From an uncultured Flavobacteriales bacterium (GTDB taxonomy: Bacteria; Bacteroidota; Bacteroidia; Flavobacteriales_D; Sanyastnellaceae), in assembly GCA_905479115.1 (NCBI GenBank), contig CAJQLF010000008.1:1-64000 (forward strand): a stretch of DNA of 64,000 nt. The letters are read 5' to 3'. Positions 8,252 to 16,750 of the stretch are shown here, one piece after another. Numbering within the stretch: the stretch's first letter is position 1; every line of letters starts with the position of its first letter. The translations under genes and the position numbers were made by a program. The notes under the pieces are model-generated. The model saw only the letters and a list, made by a program, of their open reading frames with translations, was not told where the DNA came from and made no database searches.

Positions 8252-9153
8252 TGGTTGGACTGACGGAACAAAAAAGCCTTTTCTGCTTCCGTTAAATTGT
8301 CATAGCCGTGCTTGGAAATCTTGTCCAAGATGAGATCCATTTGCTCACTTCGCTTCTTCTTCTCCAAGTTGAATTCCTCATCGGACTTTACCCTCGAAGA
8401 ACGCGTGTCTTTTACCTTGCGGAACTTTGTTTTTCGGCGCAAGTTGGGCACGCCTCCTCCCTTCCAAAGGGTCACCACTCCATCGATGAGTCGCTCAAAC
8501 CACCTCACCCAATCCCTGCCAGCCGAGGCCTGCTTGATCATCGCATACCCAAAAGCTGCTCCGCCGAGGTGTGCTAAATTCCCACCCGGATTGGCCCCTT
8601 GGCCCAAGGCGAAATAATCCAAAAGCACCCAGCCAATGGCCAAGTACTTCAGCGGAATGGAACCCAATAGGAAGAGACGTACCATATAATTCGGTTGGGC
8701 GGTGGCCGTGGCGGACATGATGGCCATCACTGCGGCGCTCGCACCATAAGCAAACGTGCCCTGCTGCAACCCGGGAAACACATTGCTCGCCAACGCATAG
8801 ACAAGAAAACCTGCGAGACCTCCAACGAAATAGGTACTCAACAATCTGCGCTCTCCAAACTGCCCCATGTACAACCGCCCCATCCAATACAGCCAGAGCA
8901 TATTCATCACCAAGTGCCAAACATCTACATGCACAAACAAGTGCGTCAACACCGACCAAGGACGCATCAAAAGCAATTCAGCTTTCCAAGTCGTTGCAAG
9001 CCCAAACACCCCTGAATCCGATTCAAAATCGAACGCCCCCAATTTCTTGAGTAGACGGAGAGTCATGACAAGCGTGAACATGGCCACATTGACAAAAACC
9101 AGCCGGGTCAACATGTTGCCCGAGCTCCATTGTCGTTTTAAGTCATCCCACAT
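8248..9153 (-). CDS. rhomboid family intramembrane serine protease with C-terminal extension
   Basis: The first two thirds of this 301-residue protein are a rhomboid domain of about six membrane helices. The catalytic serine sits in GASA at 137-140 (Ser139), the partner histidine in HLGG (His195), and the oxyanion-supporting His80 in the HLVMNM segment. A basic linker follows, and the C-terminal 30 residues form a predicted amphipathic helix with an ILDKIS...LTEAEKAFL pattern that I recall from other Bacteroidota rhomboids. It probably cleaves membrane proteins in the inner membrane; the substrate is unknown. It lies 18 bases after a second rhomboid gene. Confidence 0.9.
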   Translation of the reverse strand: MWDDLKRQWSSGNMLTRLVFVNVAMFTLVMTLRLLKKLGAFDFESDSGVFGLATTWKAELLLMRPWSVLTHLFVHVDVWHLVMNMLWLYWMGRLYMGQFGERRLLSTYFVGGLAGFLVYALASNVFPGLQQGTFAYGASAAVMAIMSATATAQPNYMVRLFLLGSIPLKYLAIGWVLLDYFALGQGANPGGNLAHLGGAAFGYAMIKQASAGRDWVRWFERLIDGVVTLWKGGGVPNLRRKTKFRKVKDTRSSRVKSDEEFNLEKKKRSEQMDLILDKISKHGYDNLTEAEKAFLFRQSNQ

Positions 9154-9171
9154 GCGTTCGATTCCCTTTCA

Positions 9172-9855
9172 TCAATAAAACGTTCCTCTGTCCTTTTGCC
9201 AGCGTTTCAAGAGCAAATAGCCAAAAAGCATTCCGCCCAAATGCGCAAAGTGCGCTACGTTATCGCCGGAAGCATTGTCCAATGCCAGGCTCAATTCCAA
9301 CACGCCGTAACCAATAACAAAGTATTTCGCCTTGATGGGAATGGGCGGAAAGAGTAGCATCAACCGTGTATCAGGGAAGAGCATTCCGAAAGCAAGCAAG
9401 ATTCCAAATACCGCCCCAGAAGCACCCACAACCCGACCAAATTGCATGTCCAGACTCATCACCCAACGATCATCGGAAACCGATAAAGGCTGCTCGAATA
9501 CCGGAAAAAATGAACCGTATGCATTATACAATTCCACCCCGAGCACGAACTCGTGGAGGAAGAACCCTCCCAAACCACAAATGATGTAATAATTAAGAAA
9601 CCGCTGCCCTCCCCACAATCGCTCAAGCTGGCCACCAAACATATACAAGGCGAACATATTGAAAAACAGGTGACTAATGCCCCCGTGCATGAACATGTGG
9701 GTGATGACTTGCCAGGGATAAAAATTCGGAGATCCTGGATAGGTTCCAGAAAAATAATACAGCATTTCACTTTCTCCCAAAGCAACGGTCGCCAGGTAAA
9801 ATAGCACGTTGATGATGATCAAGTTTTTGACGACAGGGGGGACGTTGTTCAGCAT
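9172..9855 (-). CDS. rhomboid family intramembrane serine protease
   Basis: This compact 227-residue rhomboid has no long extensions. Catalytic Ser146 lies in GASG at 144-147, His205 in HFAHLGG, and the conserved HLFFN motif starts at His62. Six hydrophobic helices match the basic GlpG-like core. The start codon overlaps the mutL stop codon by one base, so the two are translated together. Two adjacent, diverged rhomboids downstream of mutL may be a duplication whose members split substrates; the second has gained a cytoplasmic tail. Confidence 0.92.
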   Translation of the reverse strand: MLNNVPPVVKNLIIINVLFYLATVALGESEMLYYFSGTYPGSPNFYPWQVITHMFMHGGISHLFFNMFALYMFGGQLERLWGGQRFLNYYIICGLGGFFLHEFVLGVELYNAYGSFFPVFEQPLSVSDDRWVMSLDMQFGRVVGASGAVFGILLAFGMLFPDTRLMLLFPPIPIKAKYFVIGYGVLELSLALDNASGDNVAHFAHLGGMLFGYLLLKRWQKDRGTFY

Positions 9856-11702
9856 TAGCGGAATCGTTGCTCTAATTCATTTGACTCAAAAGTAACAATC
9901 ACGGTGCGGCCAAATGGATCCAAGACGGGCGTCGAGCAACCAAAAAGGCGGTCCACCAAATCCACCATTTCTTCAGGCTTCAGCGACTTACCGACACGAA
10001 CGGCCATCGTCTCCGCCAACCGCGCAGCGACCCGCTCTTCACGGCTCACTCCAGCGACTTCCTCTTCTCGTTCTTCCAAAACGGCCAATATCATGGATTC
10101 TGGGGTATTCTCTCCTTCCACCGGCATGCCTTGTACTTCGATGCCGTCCTCACTTTCGGCGACGAGCAATCCAAACTTTGCGAGCCAAGTGCTCGACTCA
10201 AGGACGAATAGCTGGTCCGCAGCATTCAAATCAACCTGAGTCGGAAACAACAATTGTTGGGTAGCAGATTGATTGACGTCGCTCTCCAGCTGACGCACCA
10301 GTGTCTCGTACAAGATCCGCTGATGAGCGCGGTGCTGATCTACCAAAATCAAGCCGGACTTGGTGGATGTGACGATGTAGCGATTCTGCAATTGGAACAG
10401 CGGTCGTGCAGAAGAAGATTCCGCCTCCGTGAATGGCATTTCTGGAAAACCCGCACCCACGGCCGACCGATGAGTCGTGCCCTGCGCTTCGGTGACACCT
10501 TGTCCTGTGTCCGCATTCCACGTCTTCTCATACAAGGATTTCCAAGCATCCAATTGACCCCGTCCGGGACGGAGACCTCCTCCGGCATGTTGAGGCGCAA
10601 ACGGATTATAATCCGGGTTGACCTGCACCGATGGTTCCGAGACCACACGGCCTTCTTCAAGTGGTTGAATATTCAACCCCGTTTCTTGCTCAAAATCCAA
10701 GGATGGTGCAACCGCATATTTTCCCAATCCTCGGCGAATGGCTGGAAGAAGGAGGGATTGAATGTGTCGGTCCTCATCGAATTTCACTTCTGTTTTGGTG
10801 GGATGAATATTGACATCCAAACGAGCCGGGTCAATCGTCAAAAACAGCACGTAGAGCGGGAATTGATCGCGCGGCAACAAACCTTCGTACGCGTCCATGA
10901 TGGTCCGATGCAATACGTGGTGCCGAACAAAGCGCTGGTTGACAAACAGGAACTGTTCACCGCGTGTTCGTCGGGCAAAATCAGGTTTTCCGACAAAACC
11001 CTTAACACCCACGACATCGGTTGACTCTTCCACCGGCACCAATCGCTCATCGTACTTGCTCCCAAACACGCCGACAATGCGCTTCCGCAGCATCGCTTCT
11101 CGCAGGTTAAATAATTCTTTGTCATTGTGCACCAAGACAAAATGAATCGATTCGTGCGCCAGAGCTACGCGATGAAATTCATCAATGACATGGCGCATTT
11201 CAACCGCATCTGATTTGAGGAAATTCCGGCGGGCCGGTACATTGTAAAACAAGTGACGAACCGAAATTTGTGTACCAACCTCCATCGCGCATGGCAGGCT
11301 CTCCATGGTGGTTCCGCCCTCGAGGTTCATTTGAAAACCATGCGCTGAATCGGCATGGCAAGTCTTGAGCTCAACATGTGCGATGCTCGCGATCGATGCA
11401 AGCGCTTCTCCGCGGAATCCCTTCGATACAATACTATACAAATCGTCCGCTGAACTGATCTTAGAAGTCGCGTGGCGACTGAAACATCGCCGTGCATCCG
11501 CTTCCACCATGCCCGAGCCGTTGTCTTCGACTTGAATTAACGTTCTTCCTGCATCCACGACGCGCACTTCCACCCGAGTCGATCCGGCATCGACAGCGTT
11601 TTCCATTAACTCCTTCACCGCCGAGGCTGGACGCTGAATCACCTCCCCTGCAGCGATTTGATTCGCTACTTGTTCTGGCAGTTGTTTGATCACTTCAGGC
11701 AT
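9855..11702 (-). CDS. mutL: DNA mismatch repair protein MutL
   Basis: MutL links mismatch recognition by MutS to strand removal. The 615 residues begin with a complete GHKL ATPase: QIAAGEV, the ENAVDAG Mg/ATP motif, DNGSGM, ATSKI and GFRGEAL. The C-terminal dimerisation domain keeps a DQH-type motif at 455-466, but it reads DQHRAHQRILYE, with Arg and Gln where endonuclease MutL proteins have Ala and Glu. The last cysteine-histidine metal motif near the C-terminus is replaced by an FGCSTPVLDPFGRT segment. The endonuclease centre therefore looks altered or lost. The start overlaps the upstream small gene by eight bases. Confidence 0.95.
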   Translation of the reverse strand: MPEVIKQLPEQVANQIAAGEVIQRPASAVKELMENAVDAGSTRVEVRVVDAGRTLIQVEDNGSGMVEADARRCFSRHATSKISSADDLYSIVSKGFRGEALASIASIAHVELKTCHADSAHGFQMNLEGGTTMESLPCAMEVGTQISVRHLFYNVPARRNFLKSDAVEMRHVIDEFHRVALAHESIHFVLVHNDKELFNLREAMLRKRIVGVFGSKYDERLVPVEESTDVVGVKGFVGKPDFARRTRGEQFLFVNQRFVRHHVLHRTIMDAYEGLLPRDQFPLYVLFLTIDPARLDVNIHPTKTEVKFDEDRHIQSLLLPAIRRGLGKYAVAPSLDFEQETGLNIQPLEEGRVVSEPSVQVNPDYNPFAPQHAGGGLRPGRGQLDAWKSLYEKTWNADTGQGVTEAQGTTHRSAVGAGFPEMPFTEAESSSARPLFQLQNRYIVTSTKSGLILVDQHRAHQRILYETLVRQLESDVNQSATQQLLFPTQVDLNAADQLFVLESSTWLAKFGLLVAESEDGIEVQGMPVEGENTPESMILAVLEEREEEVAGVSREERVAARLAETMAVRVGKSLKPEEMVDLVDRLFGCSTPVLDPFGRTVIVTFESNELEQRFR

Positions 11703-12066
11703 TCTCCATCCATTTTAATACACCCGAAAAATCACTCGTTTCGATCCACTGGATTCCTTTCCAGGCTAGCCAGACTAATGCAGAGGCAATCAACGCTGCT
11801 CTCAAAATTGCGTACCGTGCGCCCGAAATTTGAGTGCGACGGCGGTGTCTCCAAGCTGAACTCGACGGCCGATTCGCCGATTGGAATCGGATGGGACGGT
11901 TATTCGCCGTTTCTGGCGCAGGCTGTTCGGCAAGTTCCGCTTCTATTTGCTCTTTACGCTCCGACCACTTAGCGTCCAATTCTGGCAAATGCCGCGACCG
12001 AAACACAAACCTCCGGGGTTCCGTTCGGACGTTTCTAAACATGGAGCGAAGTTTGGGGGCCTGCAT
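11695..12066 (-). CDS. small membrane protein upstream of mutL
   Basis: This 123-residue protein starts with a basic stretch containing a RRFVFRSRHLPE segment, continues with a charged, Pro/Arg-rich cytoplasmic part, and ends in one hydrophobic helix (ILRAALIASALVWLAW) with a short acidic tail. Bacteroidota often carry a gene of this shape just before mutL; some database entries mislabel it as riboflavin synthase beta, which nothing here supports. It overlaps mutL by eight bases, suggesting coupled translation. The function is unknown. Confidence 0.7.
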   Translation of the reverse strand: MQAPKLRSMFRNVRTEPRRFVFRSRHLPELDAKWSERKEQIEAELAEQPAPETANNRPIRFQSANRPSSSAWRHRRRTQISGARYAILRAALIASALVWLAWKGIQWIETSDFSGVLKWMENA

Positions 12067-12092
12067 AGGCTACTAAATTAAGCAAGCGTCAC

Positions 12093-13352
12093 TCACTGTG
12101 CGGCCTGATCGGCTAATCGTTGTTCAAATTTGATTAACACGTCTTCCACATTGTACAAACCAGCATACCGACTCAACACAAAGTGCATGACGCGGTCGAC
12201 GGTGGCGTCTGGGCAGGAAGCACCACTGGTGATTAAAATAGTCGGCGCCGTGCCCGCCGCACCAGCCGCTCTCACGGGCCAGGGGTCCTCCGTTTCTTGG
12301 TGCACACTGGCCCTCCAATCAAAGTGCTTTATCCGGCCGTCATCGCTAAATTCTTGCTCATTTTTAACAAAGAACGTTGGAGCCGTTGCTTCGCACAACT
12401 CCACAAGATGGGAGGTATTCGAGCTGTTATAGCCTCCCACGACCAACGCCATGTCCAGAGGCTGAGCCTCCAAAGCCGCCTTGGTCGCTTGCTGGTTGTC
12501 GTTGGTTGCATAGCACAGCGTATCGCGGGTATTGGCAAAAGCGTCTTCAGGATGCTCTTTTGATTCCACAGCGCGGCGGATTCGATCACTGATGGCTTGG
12601 GTATCCGAAGCCAACATAGTCGTTTGATTGACAACGCCCAATCGCTTCAAATGCTTAGCAGGATCAAACCCATTCGAACACCGGTCTTTGAAGAAATCCC
12701 AAAATTGGGATAAGGGTCGATCGCCGGTGATGAAATCCGACAAAATCTCCGCCTCTTGCATGTTCTTCACAACCACTGCATGTCCCGCGTTGCGAGCATG
12801 ACTGAAGGTAGCTCGCGTCTCCTCATGCTGCGGCTTGCCGTGGATTACAATGGTATAATCCGAAGACGCCAGCTTCGCCGCACGGTTCCAAACTTTTTCA
12901 ACGAAAGGACACGTCGTATTGTATTGTTCGATATCCACGCCAATTTCCCTCAATTTCTCCTCCAACTCCAACGTGGTTCCAAAAGCTGGAATCAGCACGA
13001 CATCGTCAGCTCCAAGCTCCGAAAGCGGGGTGATGGACCTGCCTTCTGTGTCCTGCAAAAACCGGATACCTTGATCCTTCAAGTCTTGATTGACCTCTGG
13101 ATTGTGAATCATTTGGCTCAGCAAGAAAATTCTTTTACCCTCATTCTCTTGCATGGCCTTGTAGGCGATTTCGATGGCATTTTCAACGCCAAAACAAAAT
13201 CCAAAATGCCTCGCCAAAACAATGCGTACACTGCCAAAATCCAGCACACTCGGTTGAAAGTCCTGTTTTCGCGGATCCCTCGACTTGCGCCGTTGCTTCA
13301 CGCGGGAAATAATAGGGGAATGATAAAAGTCGGGAACTTCGAACGAGCGCAT
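12093..13352 (-). CDS. ispH: 4-hydroxy-3-methylbut-2-enyl diphosphate reductase, long form IspH
   Basis: IspH is the last enzyme of the MEP pathway and makes IPP and DMAPP using a [4Fe-4S] cluster. The three cluster cysteines are recognisable at Cys53 (GFCFGV), Cys148 (TTCPFV) and Cys280 (DTLCYATND). The 419 residues match the longer class found in Bacteroidota, cyanobacteria and plants rather than the roughly 310-residue E. coli type. A 40-residue basic N-terminal extension precedes the first motif; a later start is possible but no better ATG is evident. It supplies precursors to the carotenoid operon five kilobases away, although it is transcribed separately. Confidence 0.94.
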   Translation of the reverse strand: MRSFEVPDFYHSPIISRVKQRRKSRDPRKQDFQPSVLDFGSVRIVLARHFGFCFGVENAIEIAYKAMQENEGKRIFLLSQMIHNPEVNQDLKDQGIRFLQDTEGRSITPLSELGADDVVLIPAFGTTLELEEKLREIGVDIEQYNTTCPFVEKVWNRAAKLASSDYTIVIHGKPQHEETRATFSHARNAGHAVVVKNMQEAEILSDFITGDRPLSQFWDFFKDRCSNGFDPAKHLKRLGVVNQTTMLASDTQAISDRIRRAVESKEHPEDAFANTRDTLCYATNDNQQATKAALEAQPLDMALVVGGYNSSNTSHLVELCEATAPTFFVKNEQEFSDDGRIKHFDWRASVHQETEDPWPVRAAGAAGTAPTILITSGASCPDATVDRVMHFVLSRYAGLYNVEDVLIKFEQRLADQAAQ

Positions 13353-13467
13353 GAAATTCAGAATCTGAATGTAAACCTAACCTCAAGGTGTGAAAGAAAC
13401 GGGAGTCAAATGCTAAAATACCCTTCGAAACCGAAACTTCTCGAAGCCATGACCCGTAAATGGGGAT

Positions 13468-13554
13468 ATGAAAGCACTGCCTTTAAAATATTGGGCGTTG
13501 GTCATTTTGATGTTCGTGGCTTCTGTCACGACGTTTGTGGTAGCCTGTCCCTGA
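13468..13554 (+). CDS. possible 28-residue membrane peptide
   Basis: An ATG at 13468 opens a 28-codon frame that ends at TGA 13552-13554. The peptide begins MKALPLKYW, then has a continuous hydrophobic stretch of about 17 residues and ends ACP. This is the profile of a single-pass small membrane protein or toxin-like peptide. It lies in the 170-base gap between ispH and the next minus-strand gene and overlaps the 3' end of the latter by 29 bases. No strong promoter match is seen upstream. A chance frame cannot be excluded. Confidence 0.3.
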   Translation: MKALPLKYWALVILMFVASVTTFVVACP

Positions 13555-13942
13555 GGTAGGGGCGAACGCGACGGTACGACCAATTGCTGGAGCGTCTCAC
13601 GACCCGACGCATGGTTCGGAGCACATCACCACGGGCGGTTTCTCCCTGTTGCATTTGAACCAAAGCAAGCGCTTGGATCAACGGCGTTTTCAATCCTGAA
13701 TAGAACTTAAGAAAAGGCCACTCTTGGGTCTGAATGCGCACTACAATTTTAGGGGATTCGGATATCCACTCCAACGTGAGGGCGTCCACTGCTTTTGCAG
13801 TTTCTTCACACCGCCCTGTTGCCGCATGCAACCGCCACTCCAAAGCTTGCTCCACCCAAACGGCGTCAGCTTTGCCGTCCGCTGGCCAATCTGGGACACC
13901 GGCACATCCACACCAGAGCGTGAGCAGCGATGTTAGGAGCAT
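13526..13942 (-). CDS. small putative lipoprotein of unknown function
   Basis: The 138-residue product begins with a short hydrophobic leader that runs into two cysteines (LWCGCAG), which could serve as a lipobox, although there is no Lys or Arg ahead of the hydrophobic part. The remainder is a mixed helical domain with an Arg-rich C-terminus. No family is recognised. The gene starts ten bases inside the end of the upstream saccharopine-dehydrogenase-family gene, so the two are probably co-transcribed. Confidence 0.55.
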   Translation of the reverse strand: MLLTSLLTLWCGCAGVPDWPADGKADAVWVEQALEWRLHAATGRCEETAKAVDALTLEWISESPKIVVRIQTQEWPFLKFYSGLKTPLIQALALVQMQQGETARGDVLRTMRRVVRRSSNWSYRRVRPYLRDRLPQTS

Positions 13943-15270
13943 ATCCGATGGGTTTCTTCGAATTTCACACCCTTCTCTTCCAATGCCGGTAAAATGACTT
14001 CGTAATAATCCCGGTGCAACGGCACATGGACACCGCGGTCTTTAAACTGGCCATTCAAAAAGGCCTCCGCAGCCAAAGCAACCGGCCAACCAACAGTATT
14101 TGACATGCCCGTGTAAGTCGCATCCTGGCCTTCCAATCGCAATGCACTTGTGATTTCGTGAATTTCATTTCCTTTTCGGTAGTTGAATCGATGCCACATG
14201 ACAATCATGTCGAGGTCATGTGGTCGCAGCTTCCACTTCTCTTCAAGCAGCGACTGAATCACTTCCGCCGGCGTGCCTGAAACCAATTCAGGTCCCACTT
14301 CCTCAGAAAACAACCCGAGCCATTCTAAGCGGTCCAACGTCGCTTCCGTGGCGCCACATGATGCTTTCACCGCCGACCTAGTATCCAGAGATTCCAGAGA
14401 TGCCGGCAGAAATGTGCGCATCCAATCTGCCCAAGTGATCCCGGTATTCCACGTCATTGAGGTATCATCTCGCACACATCCCAATTGCACCAACGCATCC
14501 CATCCAGCGCAAAATCCTTCACCTCGAAGGGTGCCTCGGATTAACGTCTGGATCCCCTCCAAACCATAAATTTCCTCGTACGCAATGGAGTCGCGGTTCG
14601 GATACCCTTCAAATACCTCGCCTCCGACCTCGACCGTTCGGGCATTTTGGAAGGTGCGATGGGGTGGAACCAGGCGCGCATTGCCTCCGGAGAGGAAGGT
14701 CGCTGATCCTCCCTGCCCCGCTAAAACCACGTTGCGTGGATTCCAGCTGAACTTATAATGCCAGGGATTATCATCGGATTCCGGCGCAATCAACCCGCCA
14801 CAATAAGACTCAAACTCCAACATCTCCCCTCCTTCTGCGGCAATGCGATCCAGTACAGCTTTCGCGCTGAGGTGGTCAATCCCTGGATCTAGACCGATTT
14901 CATTCAAAATCAACACATCGGCTTCAACGGCACGGTCGTGCAAGGCCTTCATTTGAGGACTGACATAGCTCGGAGTGATAACTGAAACCCCTGCAGAGAT
15001 GGCAACTTCTGCAATCTCTGGGTGCATGAACGCCGGAACCATGGAAATGACTAAGTCAGATGAAGCAATGTGTGCATTGCGACGCTGCGAGTCATTCGGG
15101 TCAATTTCAAACGGATGCGCAGCGGGATGTCCAGCACATTTATTGGTCGCATTTTGAACGTCTAAGTCACCCACGTACACCTCCCATTCATTCGACCCAG
15201 CGCGCGCCAACAATTCCGCAATCAAAGAGGAACTGGACCTGCCCGCACCCAAAACACATATCTTATTCAT
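13933..15270 (-). CDS. saccharopine dehydrogenase family oxidoreductase
   Basis: This 445-residue protein has an N-terminal Rossmann fold (VLGAGRSSSSLI from residue 5) and the overall form of saccharopine reductase/LYS9-like enzymes, including an LNEIGLDPGIDHL segment that contributes to the active site. The family forms or cleaves saccharopine from lysine or aminoadipate semialdehyde, or acts on related carboxylated amines; the precise substrate here is uncertain. The start at 15270 was preferred to one at 15375 because the Rossmann strand follows at once, an exact TATCTTTG element lies 18 bases upstream, and the longer form would run into the divergent lipoprotein gene. Confidence 0.85.
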   Translation of the reverse strand: MNKICVLGAGRSSSSLIAELLARAGSNEWEVYVGDLDVQNATNKCAGHPAAHPFEIDPNDSQRRNAHIASSDLVISMVPAFMHPEIAEVAISAGVSVITPSYVSPQMKALHDRAVEADVLILNEIGLDPGIDHLSAKAVLDRIAAEGGEMLEFESYCGGLIAPESDDNPWHYKFSWNPRNVVLAGQGGSATFLSGGNARLVPPHRTFQNARTVEVGGEVFEGYPNRDSIAYEEIYGLEGIQTLIRGTLRGEGFCAGWDALVQLGCVRDDTSMTWNTGITWADWMRTFLPASLESLDTRSAVKASCGATEATLDRLEWLGLFSEEVGPELVSGTPAEVIQSLLEEKWKLRPHDLDMIVMWHRFNYRKGNEIHEITSALRLEGQDATYTGMSNTVGWPVALAAEAFLNGQFKDRGVHVPLHRDYYEVILPALEEKGVKFEETHRICS

Positions 15271-15288
15271 TTCATTCAGATTCTCTCC

Positions 15289-15296
15289 CAAAGATA
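15289..15296 (-). promoter_or_regulatory. -7 element TATCTTTG of the saccharopine dehydrogenase-like gene
   Basis: An exact match to TAnnTTTG on the minus strand, 18 bases before the ATG at 15270. No good -33 TTG is seen. It lies in the divergent gap of about 100 bases shared with the lipoprotein operon. Confidence 0.5.
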
Positions 15297-15317
15297 AGGA
15301 TGCAGAATAGCCTGGCA

Positions 15318-15325
15318 TAAATTTG
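15318..15325 (+). promoter_or_regulatory. -7 element TAAATTTG of the lipoprotein operon
   Basis: An exact match to TAnnTTTG on the plus strand, 48 bases before the ATG at 15374. It is a candidate promoter for the three-gene lipoprotein cluster and would give a short leader of about 40 bases. Confidence 0.45.
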
Positions 15326-15373
15326 GTATAAGACACTGATGATGACGTTAACTTGCACGTGCAAAACCCTTCC

Positions 15374-16750
15374 ATGCTCGCAGCTCGCTTTATTCAATTT
15401 TCCTGGGTCCTCGTAATTGCAATCGCATGGACCGGATGTTCTGGCTCCAAGGCGTACGTCAAAAGAGGCCTTAAAATGGAGGAACTGGGCATGATGGATC
15501 AGGCTGCGCGCTTTTACCAGACAGCCGTAAGCAAAAACTCCTACAACCCCGATGCGCTAGCGGGCCTGCAGCGTGCAGGGCAATGGGTCCTGAATGATTA
15601 CTTACGCCAATTTGATGAATTCCGGATGGCGCACAACCGTGCCCGCGCGGTTGTCGTATTTGAAGAAGCTGAAGCCTATGCGTCCAAGATCGAAAAATTA
15701 GGTGTCCGACTGGTGTTTTTGGAAAGTGCTCGAACCGCGTTTGAACAAGTCAAGAATGCTCATTTGGATGAGCTTTACGCCGACGGAGTAGAAGCGTTGG
15801 AAACCGAAGATTTCGGGACCGCGCTCGAACAATTCTCAGAGATATTGCGGCTTCAGGAAGATTATGAAGATACCGCTGCGTTGGCCCGCATCGCCTACTG
15901 TGAACCGCTGTACCGAGAGGGAGTCCAAGCCTTGGACATAGAACATTGGCGAACCGCCTTCACCAACTTAGAACGTTTGATGGAGCGCGACGACTTGTAC
16001 AAAGATGCCGCAGAACTCCGTGCATTAGCTCTCGAAAACGGCCGTTTTGCCATGGCGTTGGTAGCCTTTGAAAACGGTTCCAATCGAATGGGCATGGAAA
16101 CCAAATTGCGGTCTTTTGTTCAACAAGCCATTGCCAAAAGTAGCGATCCCTTTTTGATGCTCGTGGACCGAGAAAACCAGGCCTTGATTCTGCAAGAACA
16201 TCAACTCGCTCTTAGCGGCGTGTTGGATGGAAGCACCAGTGTGCAAGTAGGCAGCATGATGGGAGCGAAGGCTATCCTCAAGGGCACCGTCGTTTCATGC
16301 GACGTCAATACCTCCCGGCTCCAGAAATTTGACCAAGCTGGATTCGAAAGCTACCGGGTAGAGCGCGTCAATGAAGACGGGAAAAAGGTGTACGACACAA
16401 AATACCGGTCGGTTCGGTACCAGGAGTATACACGCAGTCGATCAGTAAATTTGACAATTCAAATTCAACTAATTTCATTGGAAACGGGCAAAACCGAAAT
16501 GTCAGAAATCCTGACCCGAAGTCTTCGCGACGAAGTCGATTACGTGCGATACAGCGGCAATGCCAAGTACTTATATCCCGCCACATCCAGCGGAACGGTA
16601 AGTCGTTCAGGTCGCTCAGCCCTCATGCGAAAGATGCAAAACCGGACGGAACTCAATTCCGAATCCAAGATGGTGGATGACCTCATTATAGACTGCGCTA
16701 GTAGCGTCAATCGTCTTGTGGAAAATGAACTCAAAAGGTTGGTGCCATGA
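15374..16750 (+). CDS. TPR-like lipoprotein with C-terminal CsgG-like domain
   Basis: The 458 residues start with a lipoprotein signal ending in WTGC (Cys22). Residues 30-230 are helical and repeat-like, resembling TPR units (for example the MDQAARFYQTAVSKNSYNPDAL segment). Around residue 260 comes a CsgG-type block: a DRENQALILQEHQLALSG segment, then VQVGSMMGAKAILKGTV, both typical of the fold used by CsgG and penicillin-binding protein activators. It probably sits in the inner leaflet of the outer membrane. The start at 15374 is preferred over a TTG at 15353 because it gives a standard signal. It overlaps the next gene by four bases. Confidence 0.8.
   Translation: MLAARFIQFSWVLVIAIAWTGCSGSKAYVKRGLKMEELGMMDQAARFYQTAVSKNSYNPDALAGLQRAGQWVLNDYLRQFDEFRMAHNRARAVVVFEEAEAYASKIEKLGVRLVFLESARTAFEQVKNAHLDELYADGVEALETEDFGTALEQFSEILRLQEDYEDTAALARIAYCEPLYREGVQALDIEHWRTAFTNLERLMERDDLYKDAAELRALALENGRFAMALVAFENGSNRMGMETKLRSFVQQAIAKSSDPFLMLVDRENQALILQEHQLALSGVLDGSTSVQVGSMMGAKAILKGTVVSCDVNTSRLQKFDQAGFESYRVERVNEDGKKVYDTKYRSVRYQEYTRSRSVNLTIQIQLISLETGKTEMSEILTRSLRDEVDYVRYSGNAKYLYPATSSGTVSRSGRSALMRKMQNRTELNSESKMVDDLIIDCASSVNRLVENELKRLVP

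Noticed and set aside
10254-11024. 256-codon plus frame within mutL
   Set aside because: It is antisense to strongly conserved MutL motifs and reads as compositionally odd Arg/Ser-rich text, so it is a shadow.
12756-13559. 267-codon plus frame across ispH
   Set aside because: It is antisense to ispH for most of its length and has no recognisable family; only the small peptide frame at its end was kept as a possibility.
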